64,000 nt of DNA from Neorhodopirellula lusitana (GTDB lineage Bacteria > Planctomycetota > Planctomycetia > Pirellulales > Pirellulaceae): positions 124,001 to 188,000 of the forward strand of contig NZ_FXUG01000002.1 of NCBI RefSeq assembly GCF_900182915.1, given 5' to 3'. The notes under the pieces are model-generated. The model was not told the DNA's origin. It saw only the letters and a program-made list of their open reading frames with translations, and made no database searches. Of the stretch, positions 36,613-45,001 are shown piece by piece (the stretch's first letter is position 1; the number at the start of each line of letters is the position of its first letter). Both the position numbers and the translations under genes were made by a program.

Positions 36613-36729
36613 ACATCGCTGCTGCCGATTGTTGAAATCTGACCTGCGCGAATCGATGGAGCAAAGAAACGCGTTCGATGTCGGTGCACATTCAACTCGT
36701 GGCCTTGCCGAAACAAGTTTTGTTCGGTT

Positions 36730-36805
36730 CGGCCCACGTTGCTAGAGCACATCAAAGGCTAGGCGCGAGTACGTGGTTGCCATTGGGCTATGGCGAAGGG
36801 GAGGG
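36730..36805 (+). repeat. Left copy of a direct repeat flanking the CRISPR-Cas locus
   Basis: 76 bp beginning CGGCCCACGTTGCTAGAGCA and ending GCGAAGGGGAGGG. It aligns with 47845-47921 in the same orientation at about 64 of 77 positions with one gap, including an identical 15-base core GAGTACGTGGTTGCC. It lies 43 bp before the first CRISPR repeat. Confidence 0.85.
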
Positions 36806-36848
36806 TAACTCCGACTTAGCTCGCATCCTCGTTTCCGCGTCCTTTCAA

Positions 36849-38365
36849 GTTTCAATCCACGCGCCCCGTGAGGGACGCGACGCTCCGGTTGCTCCGGTCT
36901 CTCCCTGGATTCCCTGTTTCAATCCACGCGCCCCGTGAGGGACGCGACGCGGCAACCGCTTAACTCTGAATACTACCGGGTTGAGTTTCAATCCACGCGC
37001 CCCGTGAGGGACGCGACCCACATTGAACGCAAAAGCCTGCAGGACGTGATCGGTTTCAATCCACGCGCCCCGTGAGGGACGCGACAAGAGTTCACTCGCA
37101 ACGACGGCCCCGCGATGGGTTTCAATCCACGCGCCCCGTGAGGGACGCGACAGTGACCCGCACCAAGCCTTGCGAAATCAATCGGAGTTTCAATCCACGC
37201 GCCCCGTGAGGGACGCGACCGAAGCACGAAGCTGCTGTTGGCGTGCGTACCGTGTTTCAATCCACGCGCCCCGTGAGGGACGCGACTGCCACGACAGGCC
37301 AAACCGCAAATTGTCACCAACGGTTTCAATCCACGCGCCCCGTGAGGGACGCGACCCAAACGATACCGGGGCTGCTGCAATTGCAGCCGGTTTCAATCCA
37401 CGCGCCCCGTGAGGGACGCGACCCAAGCCGCCGCCGAGATCACCACCCTCCGGCACAGTTTCAATCCACGCGCCCCGTGAGGGACGCGACCCAAGTCCTG
37501 TCCGACCTGGGATTGCTCACCGACGTTTCAATCCACGCGCCCCGTGAGGGACGCGACAGCGTGACGACTCGGCACCCACTTTCCACCTGGTGGTTTCAAT
37601 CCACGCGCCCCGTGAGGGACGCGACCCGCTCTCGCGGTCCCAGGCGTACATTCCCAAGTGTTTCAATCCACGCGCCCCGTGAGGGACGCGACCAGTTCCC
37701 GGCGTGGGTGCTGCAAGAGATCGACGTTTCAATCCACGCGCCCCGTGAGGGACGCGACTATCTATGGCCTCGTCTGCGACGGCGAAACCGTAGTTTCAAT
37801 CCACGCGCCCCGTGAGGGACGCGACACAAACGCAGATGACGACAGAAGACTCTCAAGAGTTTCAATCCACGCGCCCCGTGAGGGACGCGACACGAGTGGT
37901 CAGTGGAGGTAATCGGCGATAGCGGTGTTTCAATCCACGCGCCCCGTGAGGGACGCGACCGCCGGTCAACCCGGTTGTCGTCCACGACTCAACGTTTCAA
38001 TCCACGCGCCCCGTGAGGGACGCGACTTGTTTGCAAATCAGGTGAAGGAGCCTAGTGCGGGTTTCAATCCACGCGCCCCGTGAGGGACGCGACGCGACGA
38101 CTCATGACCGCCCCCCGACCGACATGTGGTTTCAATCCACGCGCCCCGTGAGGGACGCGACTCTTAGGCAGCTGTTCCGACTCGGCACGCTTCACTGTTT
38201 CAATCCACGCGCCCCGTGAGGGACGCGACGCGGCAACGCGATTTGGAAAGCAGCTTCAATCGTGTTTCAATCCACGCGCCCCGTGAGGGACGCGACGATC
38301 TGCCGGTCATGTTGTCAAAATGCAGAGTAGGTGTTTCAATCCACGCGCCCCGTGAGGGACGCGAC
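36849..38365 (-). CRISPR. Type I-C CRISPR array, 23 repeats and 22 spacers
   Basis: 23 identical 33-bp repeats (plus strand GTTTCAATCC...GGGACGCGAC) start at 36849, 36916, 36985, 37053, 37119, 37187, 37254, 37323, 37390, 37458, 37525, 37593, 37660, 37726, 37793, 37859, 37927, 37994, 38061, 38129, 38197, 38264 and 38333. Spacers are 33-36 bp. Read on the minus strand, the repeat ends GGATTGAAAC, the usual type I-C 5' handle, and folds an 8-bp stem with one G-U pair. Transcription therefore runs leftward from the leader beside cas2, and the leftmost spacer is the oldest. The absence of repeat variants even at the distal end suggests a young or homogenised array. Confidence 0.98.
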
Positions 38366-38546
38366 TGCGTTGGTCGCAGGGTGCGGCCATCGCTGCTTTT
38401 AAGCGTATCGATTCGCGAACCGGGTGTGTAGTGCGGTGTTTCCCGGTTGAGTTGGGCTAACACTCCCACTGAAAATGCCGTCCTGGCGGGGTTCGAGCGG
38501 CTTTCGCGAACCGGCCGGGTTTTGCGTGGGCGCTTGACGTTCGCGG
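38366..38546 (-). promoter_or_regulatory. CRISPR leader region
   Basis: 181 bp between the last repeat and the cas2 stop. By position and crRNA orientation this is the leader, carrying the array promoter and the integration anchor beside the repeat at 38333. No open gene is seen in it. Confidence 0.75.
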
Positions 38547-38840
38547 TCACGCAAATAGCGTCCCGCCGCTGAGATCCGTCGAGGGCTTTGTGCCAACGTG
38601 CTCCACCCGTTCTCGCCATTGATTGCCGAGCCGGTAAAAGCGAAGACTGTCCTCGTCCGGCTCCATGGCTTCCATCAACCGCGCACGGCACTCCACCCAC
38701 TTCGCGTGATCTAAATCCAACTCGAAAACGCTATTCTGAACTCGCTGGCCATAGTCCAAGCAGATTTTTGCGATCACCCGTAAACGACGTTTTCCCGCCG
38801 CGCTCGCCGTACTGACGTCGTACGTCACCAACATCACCAT
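38547..38840 (-). CDS. cas2: CRISPR-associated endonuclease Cas2
   Basis: 97 residues. The ferredoxin-fold start MVMLVTYDVSTASAAGKRRL has the conserved Asp8 at the end of strand 1, and YGQRVQNSVFELDLD follows. The C-terminus (SLRFYRLGNQWRERVEHVG) is typical of I-C Cas2. Cas2 forms the integrase complex with Cas1 that inserts spacers beside the leader. It is the last cas gene, 49 bp after cas1. Confidence 0.95.
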   Translation of the reverse strand: MVMLVTYDVSTASAAGKRRLRVIAKICLDYGQRVQNSVFELDLDHAKWVECRARLMEAMEPDEDSLRFYRLGNQWRERVEHVGTKPSTDLSGGTLFA

Positions 38841-38889
38841 TCAACTCACCTCGTTTTGTGTTCGTGCCAATCGAGCTCGCAGTGGAGTT

Positions 38890-39915
38890 TCACTTCCAGA
38901 TGAAAGCTGGGTATTCATCCAGGTCGCCCCGCAGATGCCGCGCAAGCAACCGGGCCTGCAAGTGCACCAGCAATCCCATGGTGGTTTTCTCACCTAAGAA
39001 GGGATGTTCAATCGTGTCTTGTTTTCGCGTTTGATACGCCGTCAGCACTGTCTTTCTTGTTTTGTCATCCATTCGTATCGCGCCGGACGAAGTCACTTCA
39101 AAGCCCTTCGAGCCGACCTGTTTTCGATTGACTAGCGAGAAAGCCAGGCGATCGGCCAAGACCGGACGGAACTCTTCCATCAGATCCAATGCACAGCCCG
39201 GTCGTCCGGGACGGTCTCGGTGCAAGAATCCTACCGCCGAGTCGAGCCCGCAGGCCTCGCAAGCACTGCGCGCGTCATGAGCCAGCATCGCGTAAAGGAA
39301 GGACAGCAACGCGTTGATTGGATCCAGCGGCGGTCGGCGTGATCGGCCCTTCATTTGAAACGCTTCCACGGTGGTCAGATCGCCAAACGACTCGAAGTAC
39401 TTCGACGCTGCCTCGCCCTCATGACCACGCACCGTGTCGGCGTCATCGGCCTTGGCAACCCGACGCAAGATCGGTGCCAAGTGTTTGGCGGTGAGCTTCA
39501 GCCGGCTTGATCGATCCTGGTCCTTCGTGTCTCGAGCGGCCCGCAACAGCACGCTGCGGCAATTGGCAATCTTACCCGAAATGCAGTTCCGAGCGATCCG
39601 AGCAGTTGCCTCGGGATCGTCTGCCGCACGGTACTGTTGGCGGCGAAGCAACACGTTGCCCGGCGAGAATCCGACCACGGCGGCGCGAAATCGACCGTGG
39701 GGCGACATCAACGAAATTGACACGCTGGATTCAGCGCAAGCGGCTGCCAATTGGGAACTGAATCCAACCCGTCCGAAACACACGATGCCATCCAGGTTAT
39801 GCAGCGGTACACGCAACAGCGTTTTCTTTTCGAACCGCACTTGAACGGCCGCACCGTCTTTGGCCAGGTAGCTGCCTTCGGTGGTCACAAATAAAGTGTT
39901 GAGGTGACGTTTCAT
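38890..39915 (-). CDS. cas1: CRISPR-associated integrase Cas1 (type I-C)
   Basis: 341 residues. The N-terminal beta domain (LNTLFVTTEGSYLAKDGAAV) precedes the all-alpha catalytic part. The acidic/His site is in GHEGEAASKYFESFG (Glu), FLHRDRPGRPGCALDLMEEF (His, Asp) and its Glu. It integrates new spacers with Cas2, and in I-C systems works with Cas4 on PAM selection. The ATG overlaps the cas4 stop by four bases (39912-39915). Confidence 0.96.
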   Translation of the reverse strand: MKRHLNTLFVTTEGSYLAKDGAAVQVRFEKKTLLRVPLHNLDGIVCFGRVGFSSQLAAACAESSVSISLMSPHGRFRAAVVGFSPGNVLLRRQQYRAADDPEATARIARNCISGKIANCRSVLLRAARDTKDQDRSSRLKLTAKHLAPILRRVAKADDADTVRGHEGEAASKYFESFGDLTTVEAFQMKGRSRRPPLDPINALLSFLYAMLAHDARSACEACGLDSAVGFLHRDRPGRPGCALDLMEEFRPVLADRLAFSLVNRKQVGSKGFEVTSSGAIRMDDKTRKTVLTAYQTRKQDTIEHPFLGEKTTMGLLVHLQARLLARHLRGDLDEYPAFIWK

Positions 39916-40625
39916 TCGAACTCGGGCTCGTCTTGAAGGTGGGCGGCCAATTGTCGGTTCATGAATCGGGCCACGCTGCGGTCACCGCCCGTGGCATCGG
40001 GCAAACAAAGATCAATCAGCGAACATTTGTCACACGCCTTGGTTCGCGCGGCAGACGGTGTGACCCGTTCCCGAATCATGGTACGCAGCGCATCAATGGT
40101 TTGTGTCGTGCGTCGGCGAAGGTCATCGTCAAAGACGACATCGGTTCGTCGCCGCGTGGTGCCGTAGAACAAGGCACCGTCTTCAATGGAAAACGGCTTC
40201 GCATCGTAGGAGCACATTTCTTCCAAGCACAACGCTTGAGCACACAGTTGAACGCGGTCGCAATCATTCGCTTTGGGCTTTCCGCGTTTGTACTCGACCG
40301 GAACGATCTGATTGGGTTTCAATAAGTCGACCGAACGTCCTGACACCTTCGAGTAATGGAATTCGACAATGTCAGCCTTGCCGATCAAGCCCAGTTCCAG
40401 TGACCGGATCGGCAACGCCCGTTCGACGCGAACACGATCCCCGTCGACTCGCGGCCGGGTCTCGTGGGTTGGCGAATCGGCCTGCTCGTGCATCAGCAAC
40501 CCTTCCATCGTCAGATGGTTTTCGGCCCAAACCTGTTCCAGGTGAATCAGGGCGCATTGCCGGGGACAGAATAGGTAATGCTGCAGTGCCGAGATCGGCA
40601 GCAGGTCGTCTTCGTGGTAGGTCAT
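39912..40625 (-). CDS. cas4: CRISPR-associated exonuclease Cas4
   Basis: 237 residues of the RecB-nuclease family. The N-terminal Fe-S Cys sits in YLFCPRQCALIHLE, the nuclease core has GKADIVEFH (Asp) and IVPVEYKRGKPKAND (Glu, Lys), and the C-terminal cluster cysteines are in KACDKCSLIDLCLP. Cas4 trims pre-spacers and checks the PAM in type I-C adaptation. It lies 29 bp downstream of the kinase-like gene and overlaps cas1 by four bases. Confidence 0.95.
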   Translation of the reverse strand: MTYHEDDLLPISALQHYLFCPRQCALIHLEQVWAENHLTMEGLLMHEQADSPTHETRPRVDGDRVRVERALPIRSLELGLIGKADIVEFHYSKVSGRSVDLLKPNQIVPVEYKRGKPKANDCDRVQLCAQALCLEEMCSYDAKPFSIEDGALFYGTTRRRTDVVFDDDLRRRTTQTIDALRTMIRERVTPSAARTKACDKCSLIDLCLPDATGGDRSVARFMNRQLAAHLQDEPEFE

Positions 40626-40654
40626 CGTTCACATGCCATTCAGATTGTCCGCTC

Positions 40655-41149
40655 TCAAAAACGAATGTTGCCAGGATTCACGTCTGCGATATGGATTCCC
40701 ATCCAGCGAAACTCGTCAAGAATCTGCTCAACGGCGGGCCAATTCTCTTCGAAGTCATCGGACTTCTCTTCTCGCCAATCCCGCCAGACCTCGGGCGTGT
40801 AGTCGGGCGGTTGGTCCAGGTACGCCCCGCCAAAGTCGAGACAAAACGGAGGTTTCACGGTGGACATCTCGATAACCAGCAATTCGTCGTCATACCCAAG
40901 CAATTCTGGGACGTTGTGACCACAGACTTCACTGACGTCTAAGTCCTGGAGTCGCACGTAGACCCCGACTTCGCGATCGTAGGCAATCTGGCGAAGATGA
41001 AACTTGACTGCGTAAACACTGGGATGTCGTGGATTCTTTGCGGTAAAAACGGTACCCTGAGTTCCGGTGCCGAGCGACCTTAGCAGCATCGCTTCATGCT
41101 TTTCGCAGTACTCTTCAATCTGTTCCTCGTATCCAGCAGGTAAACCCAT
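40655..41149 (-). CDS. Short kinase-fold protein lacking the activation segment
   Basis: 164 residues from ATG 41149, chosen because GGAGG precedes it by five bases on the minus strand; the reading frame stays open further upstream. Protein kinase-like elements are visible: Gly-rich loop LGTGTQGTVF (about 27-35), Lys49 in AVKF, Glu60 in DREVG, hinge-like ELLVIEMS, and the catalytic-loop-like GIHIADVNPGNI with His153, Asp156 and Asn161. The chain stops two residues after NI, before any DFG motif or C-lobe. It looks like the mini-kinase-like proteins seen with small partner proteins in planctomycetes; that comparison is from memory. It lies between cas7 and cas4 and could be co-transcribed with the cas genes. 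No known role in CRISPR. Confidence 0.6.
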   Translation of the reverse strand: MGLPAGYEEQIEEYCEKHEAMLLRSLGTGTQGTVFTAKNPRHPSVYAVKFHLRQIAYDREVGVYVRLQDLDVSEVCGHNVPELLGYDDELLVIEMSTVKPPFCLDFGGAYLDQPPDYTPEVWRDWREEKSDDFEENWPAVEQILDEFRWMGIHIADVNPGNIRF

Positions 41150-41414
41150 GATCGCCTCCAATCTTCCTCGTTCAGCCGAAGTGGAATTGTGGTTGCATTG
41201 TGGCGGGAAACGATACGAATTGGGACAGGTCGGCGCAAACTTTGCGATTCTTGCGAAGAAGGAGTCAATCGAAGGCGGCGAAGCGATTGTCGAAACCATC
41301 ATTGATGGCCAATCAGATCGTTTTCGTGTCAGTGTGATTCCCGATCAGCCTGGCAACTCTCGACGCCTTCAGTTTGCCGCGGTGCAATCAAGTTTGCCTC
41401 ATTCAAAGATGTAG
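41148..41414 (+). CDS. Small divergent protein (88 aa) of unknown function
   Basis: Starts at ATG 41148, the only reasonable start before the conserved-looking core VELWLHCGGKRYELGQVGAN. CAGG lies seven to ten bases upstream. The rest (AIVETIIDGQSDRFRVSVIP) predicts a small beta-rich fold. The chain ends at 41414. It is the only plus-strand gene inside the cas operon and its ATG shares the tetranucleotide CATG with that of the kinase-like gene, so the two are divergent with a two-base overlap. Similar small proteins with a GGKRYELGQVG-like segment seem to accompany Uma2 nucleases or kinase-like genes in planctomycetes, but I cannot verify that here. Confidence 0.55.
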   Translation: MIASNLPRSAEVELWLHCGGKRYELGQVGANFAILAKKESIEGGEAIVETIIDGQSDRFRVSVIPDQPGNSRRLQFAAVQSSLPHSKM

Positions 41415-41525
41415 TGTCTTAATCAAGCGAAGCCGTTCCCCGGCACGCAGCGTGTCACCATCGAGCCACAGTCCGGGGAATGCGATGCGGTTGAAGACGG
41501 CCGTCTCACGCGAGACATCCGCCAA
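41403..41525 (-). pseudogene. C-terminal remnant of a Uma2-family nuclease
   Basis: The minus strand encodes VSRETAVFNRIAFPGLWLDG, then about 20 more residues before a TGA at 41403. The FPGLWLD string, preceded by a strand and followed by a short Leu-rich helix, is the typical C-terminal end of Uma2-family putative endonucleases. The frame is closed by a TGA at 41526-41528, so only about 40 residues of an expected 180-200 remain, with no start. The upstream bases to 41578 show no recognisable N-terminal part. It overlaps the small plus-strand gene by 12 bp. Degraded relic; identification rests on one motif. Confidence 0.55.
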
Positions 41526-41578
41526 TCATCATCGTGGAACGACAGTGACGGCGTAGTGACTAAGGTCATTTGGACCCA

Positions 41579-42433
41579 TCAAAACATCCGTTGAATCGAG
41601 ATGCCGTTCGGTAAATCTGATTCGTCGATCTGAATCTCGTAGTCATCGCTCGAACGTGCTGGCGTCGCAGCATCCTTACGAATAACGCCAACGCGTTTTT
41701 GAAGCTGATGAGCAGGAGCGTTGCCCAAGGCTTCATCGTGTTGAAACACGACTAATGCTTGCGGGGTCATCTGCCCACGGCTGGCCGAGCGATCTAGTTC
41801 GAACATGTTTTGCAGCGACTTCCAGAACAGTTGAAGATCGTCCTCGCCAAATCCGGTTTGACGTGCGAAAAATGGGTTGATGAATCCGTGACAACGATAC
41901 ATGCCGTAGGGGACGGTGAACTTGCGGCCCATCGTGCGATTGTCTCCGTCTTGTTTTTCAGCCTCCTTTTCCGTGGCTACGGCGCAGCGAGTGATCGAAT
42001 GTTCTAGCGACACGATTGGGTCAATGCTACGCGAGAATGCCATTTGAACCGGACCTCGCACTTGGCCGCAATTGACTTTGGTGCTCATCACCGCACCGAA
42101 CGTGCGAACATCATAGAAATTTTGGCACATCCAATCGCGGCACTGATCAACCTCGGCGCGTTTTGCCTTGGTCGCATCTAGCTTCAATGCTTCGTAGGCT
42201 CGGGAGTGCTGAATATTCAGCACCGCACGTTCCTTGACATAGATTTCATAGGGTGGCGTTTCGTCTTTCACGGTAGCGACGAAGTTCCGAATCTTCCGCT
42301 TCAGACAAACATCGGTGACAAGTCCGTGTCCAGTCTCCGGATCGACGCGCGGAAGGTTACCCGCGTCCGGGTCGCCGTTGGGGTTGCCGTCGGTGACATC
42401 AAACAAGAAAACAAAATCGTAACGGTGGTTCAT
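41579..42433 (-). CDS. cas7c: Cascade backbone protein Cas7 (type I-C, Csd2)
   Basis: 284 residues. The family start [20 protein letters not shown] with the following [20 protein letters not shown] is typical of Csd2, and [29 protein letters not shown] and the closing [12 protein letters not shown] complete it. Cas7 coats the crRNA spacer in the effector complex. The ATG follows AAGGATT. It lies 49 bp after cas8c and is the last gene of the effector module. Confidence 0.95.
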   Translation of the reverse strand: MNHRYDFVFLFDVTDGNPNGDPDAGNLPRVDPETGHGLVTDVCLKRKIRNFVATVKDETPPYEIYVKERAVLNIQHSRAYEALKLDATKAKRAEVDQCRDWMCQNFYDVRTFGAVMSTKVNCGQVRGPVQMAFSRSIDPIVSLEHSITRCAVATEKEAEKQDGDNRTMGRKFTVPYGMYRCHGFINPFFARQTGFGEDDLQLFWKSLQNMFELDRSASRGQMTPQALVVFQHDEALGNAPAHQLQKRVGVIRKDAATPARSSDDYEIQIDESDLPNGISIQRMF

Positions 42434-42482
42434 GATGAATCCTTGGAAAGGTGGATTAGTATTGGGTTATGGGTGTGGATGA

Positions 42483-44240
42483 CTACTGAACGTTTTCTGA
42501 CGTCTTTTCTTTCTTCGTGAAGAAGTCTTGTCGTTGGTGGTAGTAGCCGATCGAAAACAGGCCTTGGTCAACGATGCCAAGATGCGAAGGGAAGTCATGC
42601 AGACGTCCCATGATTTCTTGGATTCGCTTTTCGGCGACGACCTTCTTGCCCCCTTCAAGCTTGCCGATATGGTGCTGGTTCATTCGGATCAGTCTCGGGA
42701 ATACCGTTCCAGGCGTGGCTGATGCGGCACCGAAATAGCGATCTTTGATCGTGGCATTGAGGCCAGGAAGAGCGTCTTCCTGTGCTCTTTCGAGGCATGC
42801 GAAAAGTCGACCGAGCTGATAGGCAGGGTCAGGTCGTTCAGGGTCGAGCATGACGGAAATCTCCTTTTGGTGGTTATGGTTCAGAATCGCTTTGATCGTG
42901 GCTGCCTTGACGTGCCGGATCTCCTGTTCAGCCCGGATCCGACGCAAGATTGCCGCTAGCAGAGCCTCGGGGTAACGGCTGCCGGTCAGGACGCTGCGAA
43001 TCAAAGCACCACCTAGCAACGGTGGCACTTCTTTGGATTCGCGAGCCGTCTGAGCAAGGATCATCCACAGCGGAATCCAATCGGAATCTTTGCCACTGCG
43101 AACAATATCAAGCCTTCGCTGATGCTCTGCGACTCGGCCGACCATCTCGATCACTGTGCCGGAAATCCAAAAGCGAATGGACAGCCGTGAGGCGTTCGGG
43201 GACAGTCCGAGAACATGAAACGCGGCACCGGGTTCGGGTAAAACCGCGTTGCCGTCGACCGCTTGACTGAGCACGTTGCCAATCGCTGTGGCCCGCGATT
43301 CGTCTTCGAACCTTGCCGGATCGAGCCCAAACGAAAATGCGTCTTCAGCGATCGTGTCCTTTGCTTCGGACCAGAAAACACAAGTCGCGTCACCTACTTG
43401 GATGGTTCGATTGTTCTTGCGATCGAGTAAGTGATTCAGTGCAGTGACGTACTTAAACGCAGCCTGTTCACCAACCGGAGAATTGAAGCTCTGCGTTTTG
43501 CCAAAACTTTCAAAAGACGATTTGTTGAACGAGACGATCGAGGCACCTGATGACTGGGCGTCGCGGACACCTTTAATACTGCCGTGTAATCGAGCCAACG
43601 GTGTACGATCACCGGTTACTAGGCAAGTTCCAGATACCTCGTCGCCATCGCGTTTCATTTGATGGCCAGACCAAAACCGACGCAGTTGGCTGGAATCGTG
43701 GAGACGCTGTCGATTACCGTCGATCCGAAACACGCCGAAACCGGTTCCCAATTCATCAATCAACGTCTGCTGGTCCACGGTAAGTTTAGACCGTTCCCAG
43801 TTTGAATAGTATTGGCACAGCACAGCGTAGTCATCGTCATCGATCGAATCGGCAAATCTCAAGTGTGTTTTTTTGGACGCTTCAAAACACTTCGACACGC
43901 GATCGACTTTTTTTAGTCTTTTCTTGGCATCTGATTCACTTTCGCCGTCCGGCACATCGCGAAGTTCCGGCGACAGATAACCCAGCAAGTATTCCGCTTT
44001 GTCCCATAAGAACATCGCCTTCACGCCGCTGGTTCTCCCTTCAAATGGCAATCGAAGTGACTGCGGTACTTTGCGTTTGCCTTCGGTCGATCGCAGGTCA
44101 TTGATCGCCGCAACGCTACCATCGCGAGACAGCACGATTTCGAAAGTGACCTTTTGTGGCGCGAATCCTTCCTGAGCAATTTCGATTTCTGGGTCGGCGT
44201 CGATAACATCGTAGTATTCAGACAGACGCTGCAGGATCAT
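42483..44240 (-). CDS. cas8c: Cascade large subunit Cas8c (Csd1)
   Basis: 585 residues. The opening region ([20 protein letters not shown], then [20 protein letters not shown]), [20 protein letters not shown]-like middle ([20 protein letters not shown]) and VFWSEA are Csd1 hallmarks, as is the C-terminal [18 protein letters not shown]. It recognises the PAM and supports the R-loop; an internal translation start in Cas8c genes often makes a separate Cas11 small subunit, which I cannot confirm here. It overlaps the cas5 stop by four bases. Confidence 0.93.
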   Translation of the reverse strand: MILQRLSEYYDVIDADPEIEIAQEGFAPQKVTFEIVLSRDGSVAAINDLRSTEGKRKVPQSLRLPFEGRTSGVKAMFLWDKAEYLLGYLSPELRDVPDGESESDAKKRLKKVDRVSKCFEASKKTHLRFADSIDDDDYAVLCQYYSNWERSKLTVDQQTLIDELGTGFGVFRIDGNRQRLHDSSQLRRFWSGHQMKRDGDEVSGTCLVTGDRTPLARLHGSIKGVRDAQSSGASIVSFNKSSFESFGKTQSFNSPVGEQAAFKYVTALNHLLDRKNNRTIQVGDATCVFWSEAKDTIAEDAFSFGLDPARFEDESRATAIGNVLSQAVDGNAVLPEPGAAFHVLGLSPNASRLSIRFWISGTVIEMVGRVAEHQRRLDIVRSGKDSDWIPLWMILAQTARESKEVPPLLGGALIRSVLTGSRYPEALLAAILRRIRAEQEIRHVKAATIKAILNHNHQKEISVMLDPERPDPAYQLGRLFACLERAQEDALPGLNATIKDRYFGAASATPGTVFPRLIRMNQHHIGKLEGGKKVVAEKRIQEIMGRLHDFPSHLGIVDQGLFSIGYYHQRQDFFTKKEKTSENVQ

Positions 44241-44908
44241 GACCGCACCTCTTCGCTTTGAATTCGCGGAACTTCTATCACACCGTCGGTCATCGTTGCG
44301 CGAAAGAACCTGGGAGTCATCGCGTTTTCAAAGTCGATGTCGTGCAGCATGAACCCCAAATCACGCTTGCCTTTGAGTGATTCATCTGTCGGAGGCAGTT
44401 CCTCGTCCTGCCAAGAGAAATCGGCGACGAACTCACGACAACCGAGATAGGGCTGTTGAAAGCACTGACCTTTGGATGCTCGGCGTTTGAACATCTCGAA
44501 GTGCTTTTGCGGCGGTTCATTGCCGCTGCGGACCTCGTAGTGTGCTTCGATCACATACTCAACATCTTGCAAGAGTGTAGCGGCACGTTGTTGCCGATCA
44601 TCTTCGATGATTTGCATCAAAGGTTCGGTTTTGGTTCCGTTTAAATACGGTTTCAGCGTTCGATCCGAGGGCCCGACACCGCCCAGTTCGTTGCGGCGAA
44701 TGTTAGTGAAGCGAATCGGCTTCAGGACATGCAGTCGATCAATGACCCAAGCGATCTGCGGCTTCCAATAGATCGCCTCCAAAACGCCGCGGGCCGCCGA
44801 TGGCGTGATCACGTCATACGACACGCGTTCGACTTTCATTTCCGGTCGGGTGAAGCAGGCGAAGTCGCCCCAAACACGCAGGGCAACTCGATTTTTTGTC
44901 AGGTCCAT
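44237..44908 (-). CDS. cas5c: CRISPR RNA processing protein Cas5 (type I-C, Cas5d)
   Basis: 223 residues. The RAMP start [20 protein letters not shown] and the pattern [20 protein letters not shown] are characteristic of Cas5d, which in I-C systems cuts the repeat to make crRNA and caps the 5' handle. [11 protein letters not shown] fits the C-terminal half. It overlaps cas8c by four bases (44237-44240). Confidence 0.94.
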   Translation of the reverse strand: MDLTKNRVALRVWGDFACFTRPEMKVERVSYDVITPSAARGVLEAIYWKPQIAWVIDRLHVLKPIRFTNIRRNELGGVGPSDRTLKPYLNGTKTEPLMQIIEDDRQQRAATLLQDVEYVIEAHYEVRSGNEPPQKHFEMFKRRASKGQCFQQPYLGCREFVADFSWQDEELPPTDESLKGKRDLGFMLHDIDFENAMTPRFFRATMTDGVIEVPRIQSEEVRS

Positions 44909-45001
44909 GGGTTCCTCTGAAATAAACAGCTACCGATTGGCGTGAGTGAAGACGAACCCAAAAGCCACCTTGGTTGATCTCGCTGCAAGGGATCGCGGGG
45001 G

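Noticed and set aside
36845-38700. Open reading frames on both strands through the CRISPR array encoding SIHAPREGRD-like and RVPHGARGLK-like repeats
   Set aside because: They are translations of the CRISPR repeat itself; a regular 33-bp repeat with unique spacers is not coding.
41067-41147. Extension of the small plus-strand gene upstream to 41067
   Set aside because: The first 27 residues are antisense to the kinase-like gene and low in similarity to a real N-terminus; ATG 41148 has a better ribosome-binding site.
40655-41149. Kinase-like protein as an aminoglycoside phosphotransferase
   Set aside because: Too short, lacks the C-lobe and substrate-binding part; only the N-lobe and catalytic loop are present.
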